Assembly: GCA_937886715.1 (NCBI GenBank)
Contig: CAKZZD010000031.1
Span: forward strand, 1 to 48,035
DNA from: an uncultured Bacteroidales bacterium
GTDB lineage: Bacteria > Bacteroidota > Bacteroidia > Bacteroidales > P3
Length of the DNA stretch: 48,035 bases
Direction: 5' to 3'
The position numbers and the translations under genes are program-made. Positions 32,332-40,756 of the stretch are shown one piece after another (within the stretch, counting starts at the first letter, position 1; every line of letters starts with the position of its first letter). A model generated the notes under the pieces. The model saw only the letters and a list, made by a program, of their open reading frames with translations, did not search any database and was not told the DNA's origin.

Positions 32332-34191
32332 TCAGCTCTTTTTTTGCCACGGCATGGTGGGCAACTCGACCGATTTGAAGGCAGAGAAAATGTTGTTCGA
32401 CGACGGCTTCTCTTTTCCGTAGATCTCGGCTATCAAGCCTTTGTATTTTTCCATCAGCGGGCCGCGGCGCAGCTTGAGCGTCGGCGACAGCAGGCCGTTG
32501 TTGGGTGTCCACTCGTCGACCACCAGGCGGAACTGTTTGATTTGCTCGTGCGGAGCCAGGTCGCGGTTGTACAGATCGAGCACCTTGCGCATCTTGTCGT
32601 GTGTCTGCGGCAGCGAGATGAGCTCGGCATTGTCGCGGTAGTGCAGGTGGTACTTCAGGGCCCAATAGTGCAGGGTGTTGAAGTTAGGGCTGATGATGGC
32701 GGCCACCTGTTTCTCGTTTTCGCCGATGACCATCACCTGCTCGATGTATTCCGAGCCGCGCAACTTGTTCTCGATCAGCTGCGGGGCGACGTACTTGCCG
32801 GCCGAGAGCTTGAAGATGTCTTTCTTGCGGTCGGTGATCTTCAGGTAGCGTCCGCCAACCAGCTCGCCGATGTCGCCAGTGTGGAACCATCCGTCTTTGT
32901 CGATCACCTGGGCGGTGTATTCCGGGTCTTTGTAGTAGCCCAACATGATATGCGGTCCGCGTGTGAGGATCTCGCCATCATCGTCGAAACGCATCTCCAC
33001 GCCCTGCAGCACAGGCCCCACGGTGCCTATCTTTACCATGTGGTGGGCAGGGTCGTTGACAGCGATGACGGGCGACGTCTCGCTCAAGCCGTAACCTTCA
33101 TAGATGTTGATGCCGGCAGCGGCGAACAGCCGCACCATCTTGGGTTGGATGCTGCTTCCGCCGGTGATGACGGTGAGCCGCTTGCCGCCGAATTTCTCGC
33201 GCCATTTGCTGTACACGGTTTTGTCCAAAAACCACTGCGACAGCTGGTAGAAGGGATTGGCCTTTTTCGTCAGCGTGTAGTCGTAGTGCTTTCCGTGCCG
33301 GAACGCCCAGTCGTAGATGTCCTTCTTGATGCCGGAGAAGTCCTTGCCTGCCGCGTAGAGCTTGTCGTAGACCAGTTCCAGCACGCGCGGTACGGCGCAG
33401 AAGCCGTCGGCCTGTATCTCCTGCATGTTCTGCTGGATGGTGCCCATGCTTTCAGCATAATAGATACTGATGCCCTTGACCTGGTAATGGTAGTTCATCG
33501 AGCGCTCGTAGATATGGTTGAGCGGCAGGAAAGAGAGGAATTTGTGGCGGTTGTCGCAAGGGTTCACCTGGGCGTGGGCAAGGAAGTTGCTGCACAGGTT
33601 GCGGTGACTCAGCATCACGCCTTTGGGCAAGCCTGTGGTGCCGCTGGTGTAGATCATCGTCGTCCAGTCGTCGGGTTTGATGTCGCGCTTGCGCTGCTCG
33701 ATCTCAAGCATCCATTTGTCGCGGTTGGCGATGCCCAGCTTCAGAATCTCCAGCATGCGGTGCTCGCCCTCGATGTTGGCCATGGTATAGACCATGGGTT
33801 TCTCTTCCAGTTGGTCCAGGGCGGGCTTGATGCGGCCGAGCAGCACTTTTGTGCTGACGAACACGGCCTGGGCTTCGCTGTGCTTCAATATGTAGGCATA
33901 GTTCTCGGCCGAGAGGGTGGGGTAGACCGGCACATGGATGATGCCGCTCATGGAGAGGGCCATGTCGATGAAGTTCCACTCGGGGCAGTTGGCGCTCATG
34001 GTGATCACCCTGTCGCCTTGCTTCAGCCCCATTTCGCAAAGGCCGTATGCCAGATAGTGTGCAAATTTATAATAGTCGTGAGATGAGTATTTTACCCATT
34101 CGCCATTGACTTTTCCAGCCAGTATGTCATCTTTCGGATACTGCTCCACCAGATGGTCCAGCAGGTCGAAGATGCGTGTGATTTCTGTCAT
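32332..34191 (-). CDS. Long-chain acyl-CoA ligase (AMP-forming)
   Basis: 619 aa. The AMP-binding signature MIYTSGTTGLPKGVML lies near 178-193. It is followed by LPLNHIYERSMNYHYQ, TGGSSIQPKMV, the adenylate motif YGLSETSPVIAVN and the hinge-region HTGDIGELVGGRYLKITDRKKD (about 432-453). It activates fatty acids to acyl-CoA or acyl-AMP. Membrane-associated in relatives. In one operon with the export lipoprotein. Confidence 0.93.
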   Translation of the reverse strand: MTEITRIFDLLDHLVEQYPKDDILAGKVNGEWVKYSSHDYYKFAHYLAYGLCEMGLKQGDRVITMSANCPEWNFIDMALSMSGIIHVPVYPTLSAENYAYILKHSEAQAVFVSTKVLLGRIKPALDQLEEKPMVYTMANIEGEHRMLEILKLGIANRDKWMLEIEQRKRDIKPDDWTTMIYTSGTTGLPKGVMLSHRNLCSNFLAHAQVNPCDNRHKFLSFLPLNHIYERSMNYHYQVKGISIYYAESMGTIQQNMQEIQADGFCAVPRVLELVYDKLYAAGKDFSGIKKDIYDWAFRHGKHYDYTLTKKANPFYQLSQWFLDKTVYSKWREKFGGKRLTVITGGSSIQPKMVRLFAAAGINIYEGYGLSETSPVIAVNDPAHHMVKIGTVGPVLQGVEMRFDDDGEILTRGPHIMLGYYKDPEYTAQVIDKDGWFHTGDIGELVGGRYLKITDRKKDIFKLSAGKYVAPQLIENKLRGSEYIEQVMVIGENEKQVAAIISPNFNTLHYWALKYHLHYRDNAELISLPQTHDKMRKVLDLYNRDLAPHEQIKQFRLVVDEWTPNNGLLSPTLKLRRGPLMEKYKGLIAEIYGKEKPSSNNIFSAFKSVELPTMPWQKKS

Positions 34192-34213
34192 GTTTTAACA
34201 GTTTTTAAAAATG

Positions 34214-34221
34214 CAAAAATA
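34214..34221 (-). promoter_or_regulatory. Promoter -7 element (TATTTTTG) of the acyl-CoA ligase operon
   Basis: The - strand reads TATTTTTG followed by CA, 23 bases before the ATG at 34191. Confidence 0.72.
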
Positions 34222-34291
34222 CGCACTTTTTCCCATACCATGTCCAAAAAAGTGCATGTCGGCATTTTTTTTAACATTTGCAAGGCGGGGA

Positions 34292-35047
34292 TCATTGCCC
34301 CATCATGCCGCTGCTGTGCAGGAAATCCAAGAGCGAGCGCGAGATGCTCTCGTTCTGTTCGCGGGGGTATCGGATGGTGGTGAATATTTCGCAATAGTTG
34401 CGGGTGCCGTTTTGGCGCACCATTTCGCGGTTGAACTCGAACTCGTCGCGCACGCGGTGTGTCCGCACGATATCGTCGTCCGTGTAGTCGTGGTACTTCT
34501 CCTCGTGCAACATCGCATCGAGGCCCAGGCGTTCGCTCATCTGGGGCAGCTCGCCGTCGGGATGGCCCATGGCGATGGTGATCACGGGCACCACACCCGT
34601 GGGACACTCCAGCAGTTTGGCAATGGCCTCGGTGTTGTACATCACCGTGCCCAGATAGCAGAATCCCAGCCCCCGCCCTTCCGCGGCCACGCAGATGTTC
34701 TGTGCCGCCAGCGACGCGTCGACCAGCGCCGATTCGAACCACAGCAGGTTGCCGTAGGGCTCGTCGCAGCCGTTGACGCGGCAGTAGTGGTGATAGCGGT
34801 TCACGTCAGTGCAGATGGTCAGCCACAGCGGTGCCGACTGGCACTGGCCGAAGTGCAGCTTGCACAGTTCGCTGCGCAGCGGGTCGCGGCGGGTGGCTAT
34901 GATCGAGTATAGCTGCATGTTGCCGGTGTTCGAGGCGCGCAGCCCGCATTCGACAATCTCGTGTAGCAGCTCATCGCTGATGGCCTCGGCCGTGAACTTG
35001 CGCACCGAACGGTGCTTCATCATGATATCTGTCGCATTGTTGTTCAT
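34292..35047 (-). CDS. Nitroreductase-family flavoprotein (NfsA-like)
   Basis: 251 aa. KHRSVRKFTAEAISDELLHEI at the N-terminus with RASNTGNMQLYSIIAT is the FMN-binding start of the family. Further on come SALVDASLAAQNICVAAEGRGLGFCYLGT and VPVITIAMGHPDGE. The C-terminal extension is like that of NfsA-type enzymes. It probably reduces nitro compounds or quinones with NAD(P)H. Monocistronic with its own promoter. Confidence 0.9.
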   Translation of the reverse strand: MNNNATDIMMKHRSVRKFTAEAISDELLHEIVECGLRASNTGNMQLYSIIATRRDPLRSELCKLHFGQCQSAPLWLTICTDVNRYHHYCRVNGCDEPYGNLLWFESALVDASLAAQNICVAAEGRGLGFCYLGTVMYNTEAIAKLLECPTGVVPVITIAMGHPDGELPQMSERLGLDAMLHEEKYHDYTDDDIVRTHRVRDEFEFNREMVRQNGTRNYCEIFTTIRYPREQNESISRSLLDFLHSSGMMGQ

Positions 35048-35077
35048 TGTCGGTATGAATATTTGGATTCGGGTTGC

Positions 35078-35085
35078 AAAAGTAC
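35078..35085 (-). promoter_or_regulatory. Promoter -7 element (TACTTTTG) of the nitroreductase gene
   Basis: The - strand reads TACTTTTG followed by CA, 31 bases before the ATG at 35047. Confidence 0.78.
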
Positions 35086-35154
35086 GAAAAAAATCCGCAT
35101 TGGCCGCAGAAAAGATTCATGACGGTGTAACGCTTTGGTTTCCACTTCTCAACA

Positions 35155-35234
35155 CCATACCAACTCCTACCCAACTCCTACCCATCTCCTACCGGAGTAG
35201 GAGATGGGTAGGAGTTGGGTAGGAGTTGGTATGG
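35155..35234. repeat. Perfect 38-bp-arm palindrome built of 11-bp units
   Basis: Arms 35155-35192 and 35197-35234 are perfectly complementary over 38 bases, with a 4-base loop CGGA. Each arm contains tandem AACTCCTACCC units. It lies between the fabG terminator and the nitroreductase promoter, and no gene overlaps it. Confidence 0.92.
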
Positions 35235-35270
35235 AGAGGCTGTTGATTTACAATGCGTTAGAAGGGTGAT

Positions 35271-35303
35271 AAAAAACGCCCGGCTGGCGGATGCCAGCCG
35301 GGC
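35271..35303 (-). terminator. Terminator of the fab operon
   Basis: An 11-bp perfect stem (GCCCGGCTGGC at 35278-35288 with GCCAGCCGGGC at 35293-35303) is followed on the - strand by GTTTTTTATC. It lies 25 bases past the fabG stop. Confidence 0.9.
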
Positions 35304-35327
35304 GGTAGATGTTTGGTTGTGAAATGT

Positions 35328-36074
35328 TTACAGCGATATGCCGCCATCGACGCAGATCACCTGGCCGGTGATGTATTCGCTGAGGTCGCTGGCAAGGAAG
35401 AGCGAGGTGCGGGCGATGTCGAGTTCGGTGCCGCCACGGCGCAGGGGGATGTCGGAGAGCCATTTGTTGCGGGCCTCTTCGGGCATGGCCAGGGTCATGG
35501 CTGTCTCGATGAAGCCGGGGGCGATGGCGTTGCAGCGGATGCCGCGCGAGCCGAGTTCTTTGGCGAGCGACTTGCTGAAGCCGATGATGCCGGCTTTGGA
35601 GGCGGAATAGTTGCACTGGCCCGCGTTGCCGTTGACGCCGACGACGGAGCTGGTGTTGATGATGGAGCCGCTGCGCTGTTTGAGCATGATGGGGGCGAAG
35701 GCTTTGCAGTAGTTGAACACGGAGCGGAGGTTCACTTCGAGCACGAGGTCCCAGTCTTTGGGCGACATGCGGAGCAGCAGGGTGTCGCGGGTGATGCCGG
35801 CGTTGTTGACGAGGACATCGAGGCGGCCGAACTGTTTCTGGACCTGTTCGGCGACGGCGACGGTCTGGTCGTAGTCGGCGGCGTTGGAGGCGATGAAGGT
35901 GCTCTTGGGCTGTTGTTTCTGCAGCTCGTCGAGCAGTTCGCGGCTGGCGTCGTTTTCCTGCAGGTCGGTGAATATGACGGTGGCGCCGTGCTCGGCGAAG
36001 AGCTGGGCGGTGCGTTTGCCGATGCCGCGGGAGGCACCGGTGATCAGTGCGATTTTGTTTTCAAGCAGTTTCAT
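35328..36074 (-). CDS. fabG: 3-oxoacyl-ACP reductase
   Basis: 248 aa short-chain dehydrogenase. It has the NADPH-binding ITGASRGIGKRTA (about 12-24), NNAG near 90, the catalytic Ser in INTSSVVGVNGNAGQ and YSASKAGIIGFSKSLAKEL (Tyr-x3-Lys near 156-160), and a C-terminal GQVICVDGGISL. It reduces 3-ketoacyl-ACP in fatty acid synthesis. Its ATG overlaps the fabZ stop (ATGA); last gene of the fabH-fabF-fabZ-fabG operon. Confidence 0.95.
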   Translation of the reverse strand: MKLLENKIALITGASRGIGKRTAQLFAEHGATVIFTDLQENDASRELLDELQKQQPKSTFIASNAADYDQTVAVAEQVQKQFGRLDVLVNNAGITRDTLLLRMSPKDWDLVLEVNLRSVFNYCKAFAPIMLKQRSGSIINTSSVVGVNGNAGQCNYSASKAGIIGFSKSLAKELGSRGIRCNAIAPGFIETAMTLAMPEEARNKWLSDIPLRRGGTELDIARTSLFLASDLSEYITGQVICVDGGISL

Positions 36075-36505
36075 TGGGCTTTGGGATTGTCGATTAATGC
36101 AAATGTTAATTCACCGGAGCAGCATGGCTTGCCGCCGACATAGGCTTTGGCGTCGACGAAGAAGATCATGCCGCGGCGGCTGGTGATGTGTGCGCGGATC
36201 TCCATTGTGTCGCCGGGGCGTACGGGCTGGCGGAAGCGCACGTTGTTGATGCCGCTGTAGAGCGGGGTGCGGCCGATGAGTTCGTCGCGGACGAGGATGC
36301 ATGACGATTGTGCCATGATTTCGCATTGGATCACGCCGGGCACCACGGGGTTGCCGGGGAAGTGGCCCTGGAGGAAGAATTCATCGCCACGCACGTGGTA
36401 GTGGGCGATGGCTTCGTTGTTTTCCATCGTTACGTCGTCGATGAGGAGCATCGGTTCGCGATGGGGGAGGAATGTTTTGATGTCGTCTCTGTTCAATATG
36501 GCCAT
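36071..36505 (-). CDS. fabZ: 3-hydroxyacyl-ACP dehydratase
   Basis: 144 aa hot-dog-fold protein. The catalytic HFPGNPVVPGVIQCEIMAQ block (His near 48, Glu near 62) is typical of FabZ, with FLPHREPMLLIDDV at the N-terminus. It dehydrates 3-hydroxyacyl-ACP. Its place between fabF and fabG supports the call. Confidence 0.94.
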   Translation of the reverse strand: MAILNRDDIKTFLPHREPMLLIDDVTMENNEAIAHYHVRGDEFFLQGHFPGNPVVPGVIQCEIMAQSSCILVRDELIGRTPLYSGINNVRFRQPVRPGDTMEIRAHITSRRGMIFFVDAKAYVGGKPCCSGELTFALIDNPKAQ

Positions 36506-36525
36506 GATGTGTGATGTTTAATGGG

Positions 36526-37764
36526 TCAAATTTTTCTGAGGGCCACGCTGGCGTTGTTGCCGCCGAATCCGAAGGTGTTGCTGATGGCGATGTCGGCCTG
36601 CCACTGGCGAGCGGTGTGCGGAGTGTAGTCGAGGTCGCATTCGGGGTCGGACTGGTCGAGGTGGATGGTGGGAGGGATGACGCCGTTCTGCAGCGCGAGG
36701 GCGCTGATGATCAGCTCGACGGCACCGGTGGCGCCGAGCATGTGTCCGTGCATGGATTTGGTGCTCGAGATGACGGCGCGACGCGAGCCTTCTTCGCCGA
36801 GGGTGGTCTTGATGGCGCGGGTCTCTCCTTTATCGTTGAGGGGTGTGCCGGTGCCGTGGGCGTTGATGTAGAGGTTTTCGCTGCTCTTGAACGAGGCCTC
36901 TTCGAGGGCCAGGCGCATGGCTTCGGCGGCGCCGCGTCCTTCGGGGTGCGGGGCGGTGTAGTGGTGAGCGTCGCATGTGTTGCCGTAGCCGCACACTTCG
37001 GCGTACATTTTGGCGCCGCGGCGACGTGCAAGCTCTTCGCTTTCAAGCACGAGGATGCCGCATCCTTCGCCCAGCACGAAACCGCGACGGCGTGCGTCGA
37101 AGGGCAGCGAGGCTGCCATGGGGTCGTCGCTGGTGGTGAGGGCCTTCATGTTGGCAAAGCCGCCGACGGCCATTTCGCAGATGGCGGCTTCGGTGCCGCC
37201 GGTGATGACGGCGTCGGCACGGCCTTCGTGGATCAGGCGGTAGGCCTCGCCCACGGAATGGGTGCCTGTGGCGCAGGCGGTGACCACGGGGATGTTGGGG
37301 CCCTGTGCGTTGTAGGTGATGGCCACGTTGCCGCCGGCGATGTTGGAGATCATCTCGGGAATGAAGAGCGGCGAGATGCGGCGGAGGCCGTATTGCAGTT
37401 TGTTGGCGTGTTCGCGCTCGAAGGTGGTGATGCCGCCAATGCCGCTGCCGATGGCGGTGCCGAAGCGGCGGGGGTCGACGTCGTCGCCCACACGCAGTCC
37501 GCTGTCCTGCATGGCTTGTGCGGCAGCGGCAAGGGCGTAGAGGGCGAAGGTGTCGTTGTGGCGGATCATCGTTTTGTCGATGCCGAAGTCTTCGGGATGG
37601 AAGTCCTTGACTTCAGCAGCCACTTTGACGGGAAGGTTTTCGCGGTCGAGTTTGGTGATGTAGCCGATGCCACAAACGCCGTTTGTCACGCTCTCCCAGA
37701 GAGCTTTGATATTGTTGCCAAGTGGGGTTATACAGCCCACGCCTGTGATGAATACTCGGTTCAT
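36526..37764 (-). CDS. fabF: 3-oxoacyl-ACP synthase II
   Basis: 412 aa, the usual KAS II length. It has the N-terminal VFITGVGCITPLGNNI, catalytic Cys in VTACATGTHSVGEAY (about 162), His in INAHGTGTPLNDKGE (about 302) and second His in STKSMHGHMLGATGAVE (about 338), and a C-terminal NTFGFGGNNASVALRKI. It elongates acyl-ACP with malonyl-ACP. It starts 32 bp after the fabH stop. Confidence 0.97.
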   Translation of the reverse strand: MNRVFITGVGCITPLGNNIKALWESVTNGVCGIGYITKLDRENLPVKVAAEVKDFHPEDFGIDKTMIRHNDTFALYALAAAAQAMQDSGLRVGDDVDPRRFGTAIGSGIGGITTFEREHANKLQYGLRRISPLFIPEMISNIAGGNVAITYNAQGPNIPVVTACATGTHSVGEAYRLIHEGRADAVITGGTEAAICEMAVGGFANMKALTTSDDPMAASLPFDARRRGFVLGEGCGILVLESEELARRRGAKMYAEVCGYGNTCDAHHYTAPHPEGRGAAEAMRLALEEASFKSSENLYINAHGTGTPLNDKGETRAIKTTLGEEGSRRAVISSTKSMHGHMLGATGAVELIISALALQNGVIPPTIHLDQSDPECDLDYTPHTARQWQADIAISNTFGFGGNNASVALRKI

Positions 37765-37796
37765 GTTGCAATTATATTATGGTTTCCATTTAAAGA

Positions 37797-38759
37797 TTAA
37801 TAGCGTACGACGGCGGCGCTGGTGACGAATCCGGCACCGAAGCCGTTGAACACCATGAGGTCGCCGCGCTTGATGACGCCTTCGCGGATTTTCTCGTCAA
37901 GCAGGATGGGGATGCTGGCCGAGCTGGTGTTGCCGCGACGTTCGATGTTGTGGAGGAACCGCTCCTGAGGCAGGTCGAAGTTTTGCTTGATGGCGTCGAC
38001 GATGCGCATGTTGGCCTGGTGGAGAAGGAAATAGTCGATGTCGCCGAGCTCAAGGCCAGCCTTTGCCACCACGTCCTTGATGTCGCGCTGGGCCGATGTC
38101 ACGGCCATGCGGAACACTTCGCGGCCTTTGAGTTGCATGGGCATGTGGGTGTCGATGCCGGGGCCGGTTTCGAAGGGGGTGGGCTCGCAGGGCAGGCGAT
38201 AGTAGATGACGTCGGGCATCGGCGTCGAGGTCAGTTTGCTGGCCAAGTAGTTGTCGCCTTTGCCGAGCACGAGTGCGCCGGCACCGTCGCCAAACAGGAC
38301 GCAAGTTTCGCGTTGTGTCCAGTCGACCATGCGGGTGACTTCTTCTGCGCAGATGTAGAGGATGCGGGAGGCGCGTCCCGTTTCCAGGAATGACTCGCAG
38401 ATGTCGAGTCCGTAGGTGAACCCTGCGCAAGCCGAGTTGATGTCCATGGTCGGACAGTTAGGGCCTTTGAGGCCCAGGATGTGTTGCACCAGGGCGGCCA
38501 ATGATGGGGTGACGTAGACGTTGCAGACGTTATGGCAGATGATGAAGTCGATATCATCGGGCACGAGTCCTGCGGCATCCAGTGCACGCTGGCCAGCCAA
38601 TGCTGCCATTTCTTCGAATCGTTCGTCGGTGATAATCTGGCGCGATTTGATGCCAGTTCGTGTGGAAATCCATTCGTCATTCGTGTTCACATAGTCGGAC
38701 AACATGTCGTTGGTGACAGTGTGTTTCGGGACGGCGCTTCCAGTTCCTAATATTTTCAT
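37797..38759 (-). CDS. fabH: 3-oxoacyl-ACP synthase III
   Basis: 320 aa. The catalytic triad is visible as Cys in DINSACAGFTYGLDI (about 113), His in YFLLHQANMRIVDAI (about 248) and Asn in IERRGNTSSASIPILL (about 278). It starts fatty acid chains by condensing an acyl-CoA with malonyl-ACP. First gene of the cluster; no acpP is seen beside it. An upstream CAAAGAAA (38834-38841) may be a weak promoter element. Confidence 0.96.
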   Translation of the reverse strand: MKILGTGSAVPKHTVTNDMLSDYVNTNDEWISTRTGIKSRQIITDERFEEMAALAGQRALDAAGLVPDDIDFIICHNVCNVYVTPSLAALVQHILGLKGPNCPTMDINSACAGFTYGLDICESFLETGRASRILYICAEEVTRMVDWTQRETCVLFGDGAGALVLGKGDNYLASKLTSTPMPDVIYYRLPCEPTPFETGPGIDTHMPMQLKGREVFRMAVTSAQRDIKDVVAKAGLELGDIDYFLLHQANMRIVDAIKQNFDLPQERFLHNIERRGNTSSASIPILLDEKIREGVIKRGDLMVFNGFGAGFVTSAAVVRY

Positions 38760-38833
38760 GTATGATTTTTTGCGGGCTGCGTTGTGCTTGCTTCGCCCAT
38801 GTTAGTTATCTTAAATTTTATTAAAAGCGGGTG

Positions 38834-38841
38834 CAAAGAAA
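38834..38841 (-). promoter_or_regulatory. Possible promoter -7 element (TTTCTTTG) of the fab operon
   Basis: The - strand reads TTTCTTTG followed by CA, one base off the TAnnTTTG consensus, 75 bases before the ATG at 38759. Confidence 0.45.
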
Positions 38842-38940
38842 CGCCATATTTGAAAAAATAAAAAGTTAAATTCAGCGAAATGGGCAATAAAATGGGCGGA
38901 TTTGTGTTATTTTGGGTGAAATTGCCGTATTGATGGCGAA

Positions 38941-39831
38941 ATGTATGCTTCTATGGAAAGTGGCCAATCGTTATTGTTGTCGAATTTGTTGCGTTATTTC
39001 ACCCACCGCGACTCGATTTCGCTTTTTCTTGGGCTCACCGCTGTGGTGGCAATCTTGTTTGTGGTGTTTGGGCAATCGACGCAGGTGCTTCATAGCACAT
39101 CGCAGTCGACGGCCCTCAGTGCCATTGCCCAGGTGGCCATCGCCACGTTGTCGGGCTTTGCGTTTTTGCTTGTCAGCAGGGTGCTGTTGTATCTGGTTTC
39201 CCGACGGGGAAAGTTTCAGTTCTCCGGCGTCGCCATCTGGTTGGCTGTTGAGCTGATCGGCGGTGTGGCCATTCTGACTCTGATTGTGTGGGCCTTGAGC
39301 GGTGGCGGAAAAGTGTCGTTGCCCCCACTTGTGGGCGATATTCTCCTGTATGTCATTGCTATCGAGGTGGTTCCATACGTGGTTTCGTTCCTCTATTTCC
39401 TGCTGTGCGAGGAAAGGGCCGAGGTGGCCAATTTGCGGATGCAGCTGACCAAATTGGCGGTTGATGACAGCAACGGAGCCGGAATTATCAATTTCTACGA
39501 CAAGGGCAAGAGGTTGGCGTTTGCTACGCAGAACGACAATATATTGTATATCGAGGCGGCGGACAATTATGCCAACATCCACTATATCAACGAGGGAAAG
39601 GAAGATTGCTTCATTCTCCACAACTCGATGAAAGAAATCGAGAAAAACTATTCGTCGAGGGGCCTTCTGCGCTGTCACAGGGGCTATATGGTCAATGCCG
39701 CCAATGTGAAGATGCTCCGTAAGGAGAACAGCATGTTGATGCTCGAATTGAAGCTGATAGCCAAGTCGATACCTGTCTCAAAGACTTATGAGGAGAATGT
39801 CATGAAGTGTTTTGAAGACAGTGATCAGTAA
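38941..39831 (+). CDS. Membrane-bound LytTR-type transcription regulator
   Basis: 296 aa. Four hydrophobic segments (about 25-45, 60-82, 95-117 and 128-150) are followed by a short linker and a C-terminal LytTR DNA-binding domain: DNILYIEAADNYANIHYI, then FILHNSMKEIE, LLRCHRGYMVNAANVKML (about 170-290). There is no receiver domain. It may sense a membrane signal and bind DNA directly; LytTR proteins often regulate their own locus. The ATG at 38953 (MESGQS) is an alternative start. The gene for a 137-aa protein follows after 20 bp. Confidence 0.88.
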   Translation: MYASMESGQSLLLSNLLRYFTHRDSISLFLGLTAVVAILFVVFGQSTQVLHSTSQSTALSAIAQVAIATLSGFAFLLVSRVLLYLVSRRGKFQFSGVAIWLAVELIGGVAILTLIVWALSGGGKVSLPPLVGDILLYVIAIEVVPYVVSFLYFLLCEERAEVANLRMQLTKLAVDDSNGAGIINFYDKGKRLAFATQNDNILYIEAADNYANIHYINEGKEDCFILHNSMKEIEKNYSSRGLLRCHRGYMVNAANVKMLRKENSMLMLELKLIAKSIPVSKTYEENVMKCFEDSDQ

Positions 39832-39851
39832 AAAATAAGAATATTATATAT

Positions 39852-40265
39852 ATGGAATTAAGACTGACCTATCAGGAGATATCATCTCTGATTGAAAAGA
39901 AGGCTGGGCGGAATGTCCCCGTCCTCTATGGCGGCCCGCATACTGTGCGCGTGTCGTATGACGTCAATGTGCTGTTCAAGACAGCCTCGGTGGGGCTGGA
40001 TCTTACTGTTGACAGGATTGAGGGAAGGGACATCTATATCAGCTACAATGGGGGTGCCGGTATCGATTTCATGGTGCGTACGGCGTTGAACCATGTCAAA
40101 TCGCAACCTGGGGGCGACTTGATTGAGCCTCTCGAGGGAAATCGGATTTTGCTTGCTTTGGGGAAAAATGCGCAGGCTGGCAGCTTGTTCGATCATATTG
40201 TCTTGCGCGATATCAGATTCGACGAGCAGTACGCCATCGTCGATTTTGAACCCAAATCGCTGTAG
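39852..40265 (+). CDS. Unknown 137-aa protein next to the LytTR regulator
   Basis: 137 aa, no signal peptide or membrane segment. It starts ELRLTYQEISSLIEKKAGR, then strand-rich sequence with VLFKTASVGLDLTVDRIEG and a C-terminal FDEQYAIVDFEPKSL, suggesting a small alpha/beta domain. No family recognised. It is probably co-transcribed with the LytTR gene and could be its target or partner. Confidence 0.75.
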   Translation: MELRLTYQEISSLIEKKAGRNVPVLYGGPHTVRVSYDVNVLFKTASVGLDLTVDRIEGRDIYISYNGGAGIDFMVRTALNHVKSQPGGDLIEPLEGNRILLALGKNAQAGSLFDHIVLRDIRFDEQYAIVDFEPKSL

Positions 40266-40271
40266 CAGGCG

Positions 40272-40745
40272 CTATTCGTTGTGGTATTTTTCGTGCCGTA
40301 GGATAGTGTGGGCTCGATACAGCTGTTCGACAAAGAACAGACGGACCATCTGATGGTTGAAGGTCATCTGTGAGAGTGATATCTTGCGGTCGGCGGCGGC
40401 ATAGACTGACGGCGAGAAACCGAATGCGCCACCAATGACAAACGCTAGCGTCCGGATGCCCGCATTCATCTGTTGCTGAATGAATTCGGAAAAACCGACC
40501 GACGTGTATTCTTTGCCGTGTTCGTCAAGCAGCACGCTGAGGTCGACGTTGGCCAGTTGCTTCAGAATCAGTTCTCCCTCCTTCTCTTTGATCTCGTTGG
40601 CCGACATTTTCCCGCCATTTTTTACAGGAGGTATGGTGATGATCTGGAAGTCGGTGTAATGCTTCAGACGTTCCAAATATTGGTCGATGCCCTCTTTGAT
40701 GTAGGGGATATCGGTCTTTGAAACCACGATAAGTTTGATGTTCAT
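40272..40745 (-). CDS. rlmH: 23S rRNA (pseudouridine-1915-N3) methyltransferase
   Basis: 157 aa from the ATG at 40745 (MNIKLIVVSKTDIPYI), the normal RlmH length; a longer frame to 40802 overlaps the upstream gene. The SPOUT knot is seen in FVIGGAFGFSPSVY (about 100-113) and ISLSQMTFNHQMVRLFFVEQ (about 121-140). It methylates pseudouridine 1915 in helix 69 of 23S rRNA. It starts 11 bp after the acyltransferase stop and is the last gene of its operon. Confidence 0.96.
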   Translation of the reverse strand: MNIKLIVVSKTDIPYIKEGIDQYLERLKHYTDFQIITIPPVKNGGKMSANEIKEKEGELILKQLANVDLSVLLDEHGKEYTSVGFSEFIQQQMNAGIRTLAFVIGGAFGFSPSVYAAADRKISLSQMTFNHQMVRLFFVEQLYRAHTILRHEKYHNE

Positions 40746-40756
40746 GGCGGTGAGGG

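Noticed and set aside
32330..32665. Extended N-terminus of the Wza-type lipoprotein
   Set aside because: The extra 112 codons overlap the acyl-CoA ligase gene and would bury the lipoprotein signal; the ATG at 32329 gives a proper lipobox.
32344..34086. 580-codon open frame opposite the acyl-CoA ligase
   Set aside because: Antisense shadow; low-complexity Val/Asp/His-rich product without motifs.
36511..37800. 429-codon open frame opposite fabF
   Set aside because: Antisense shadow with Gly/Ala/Val-rich product; fabF has all catalytic residues.
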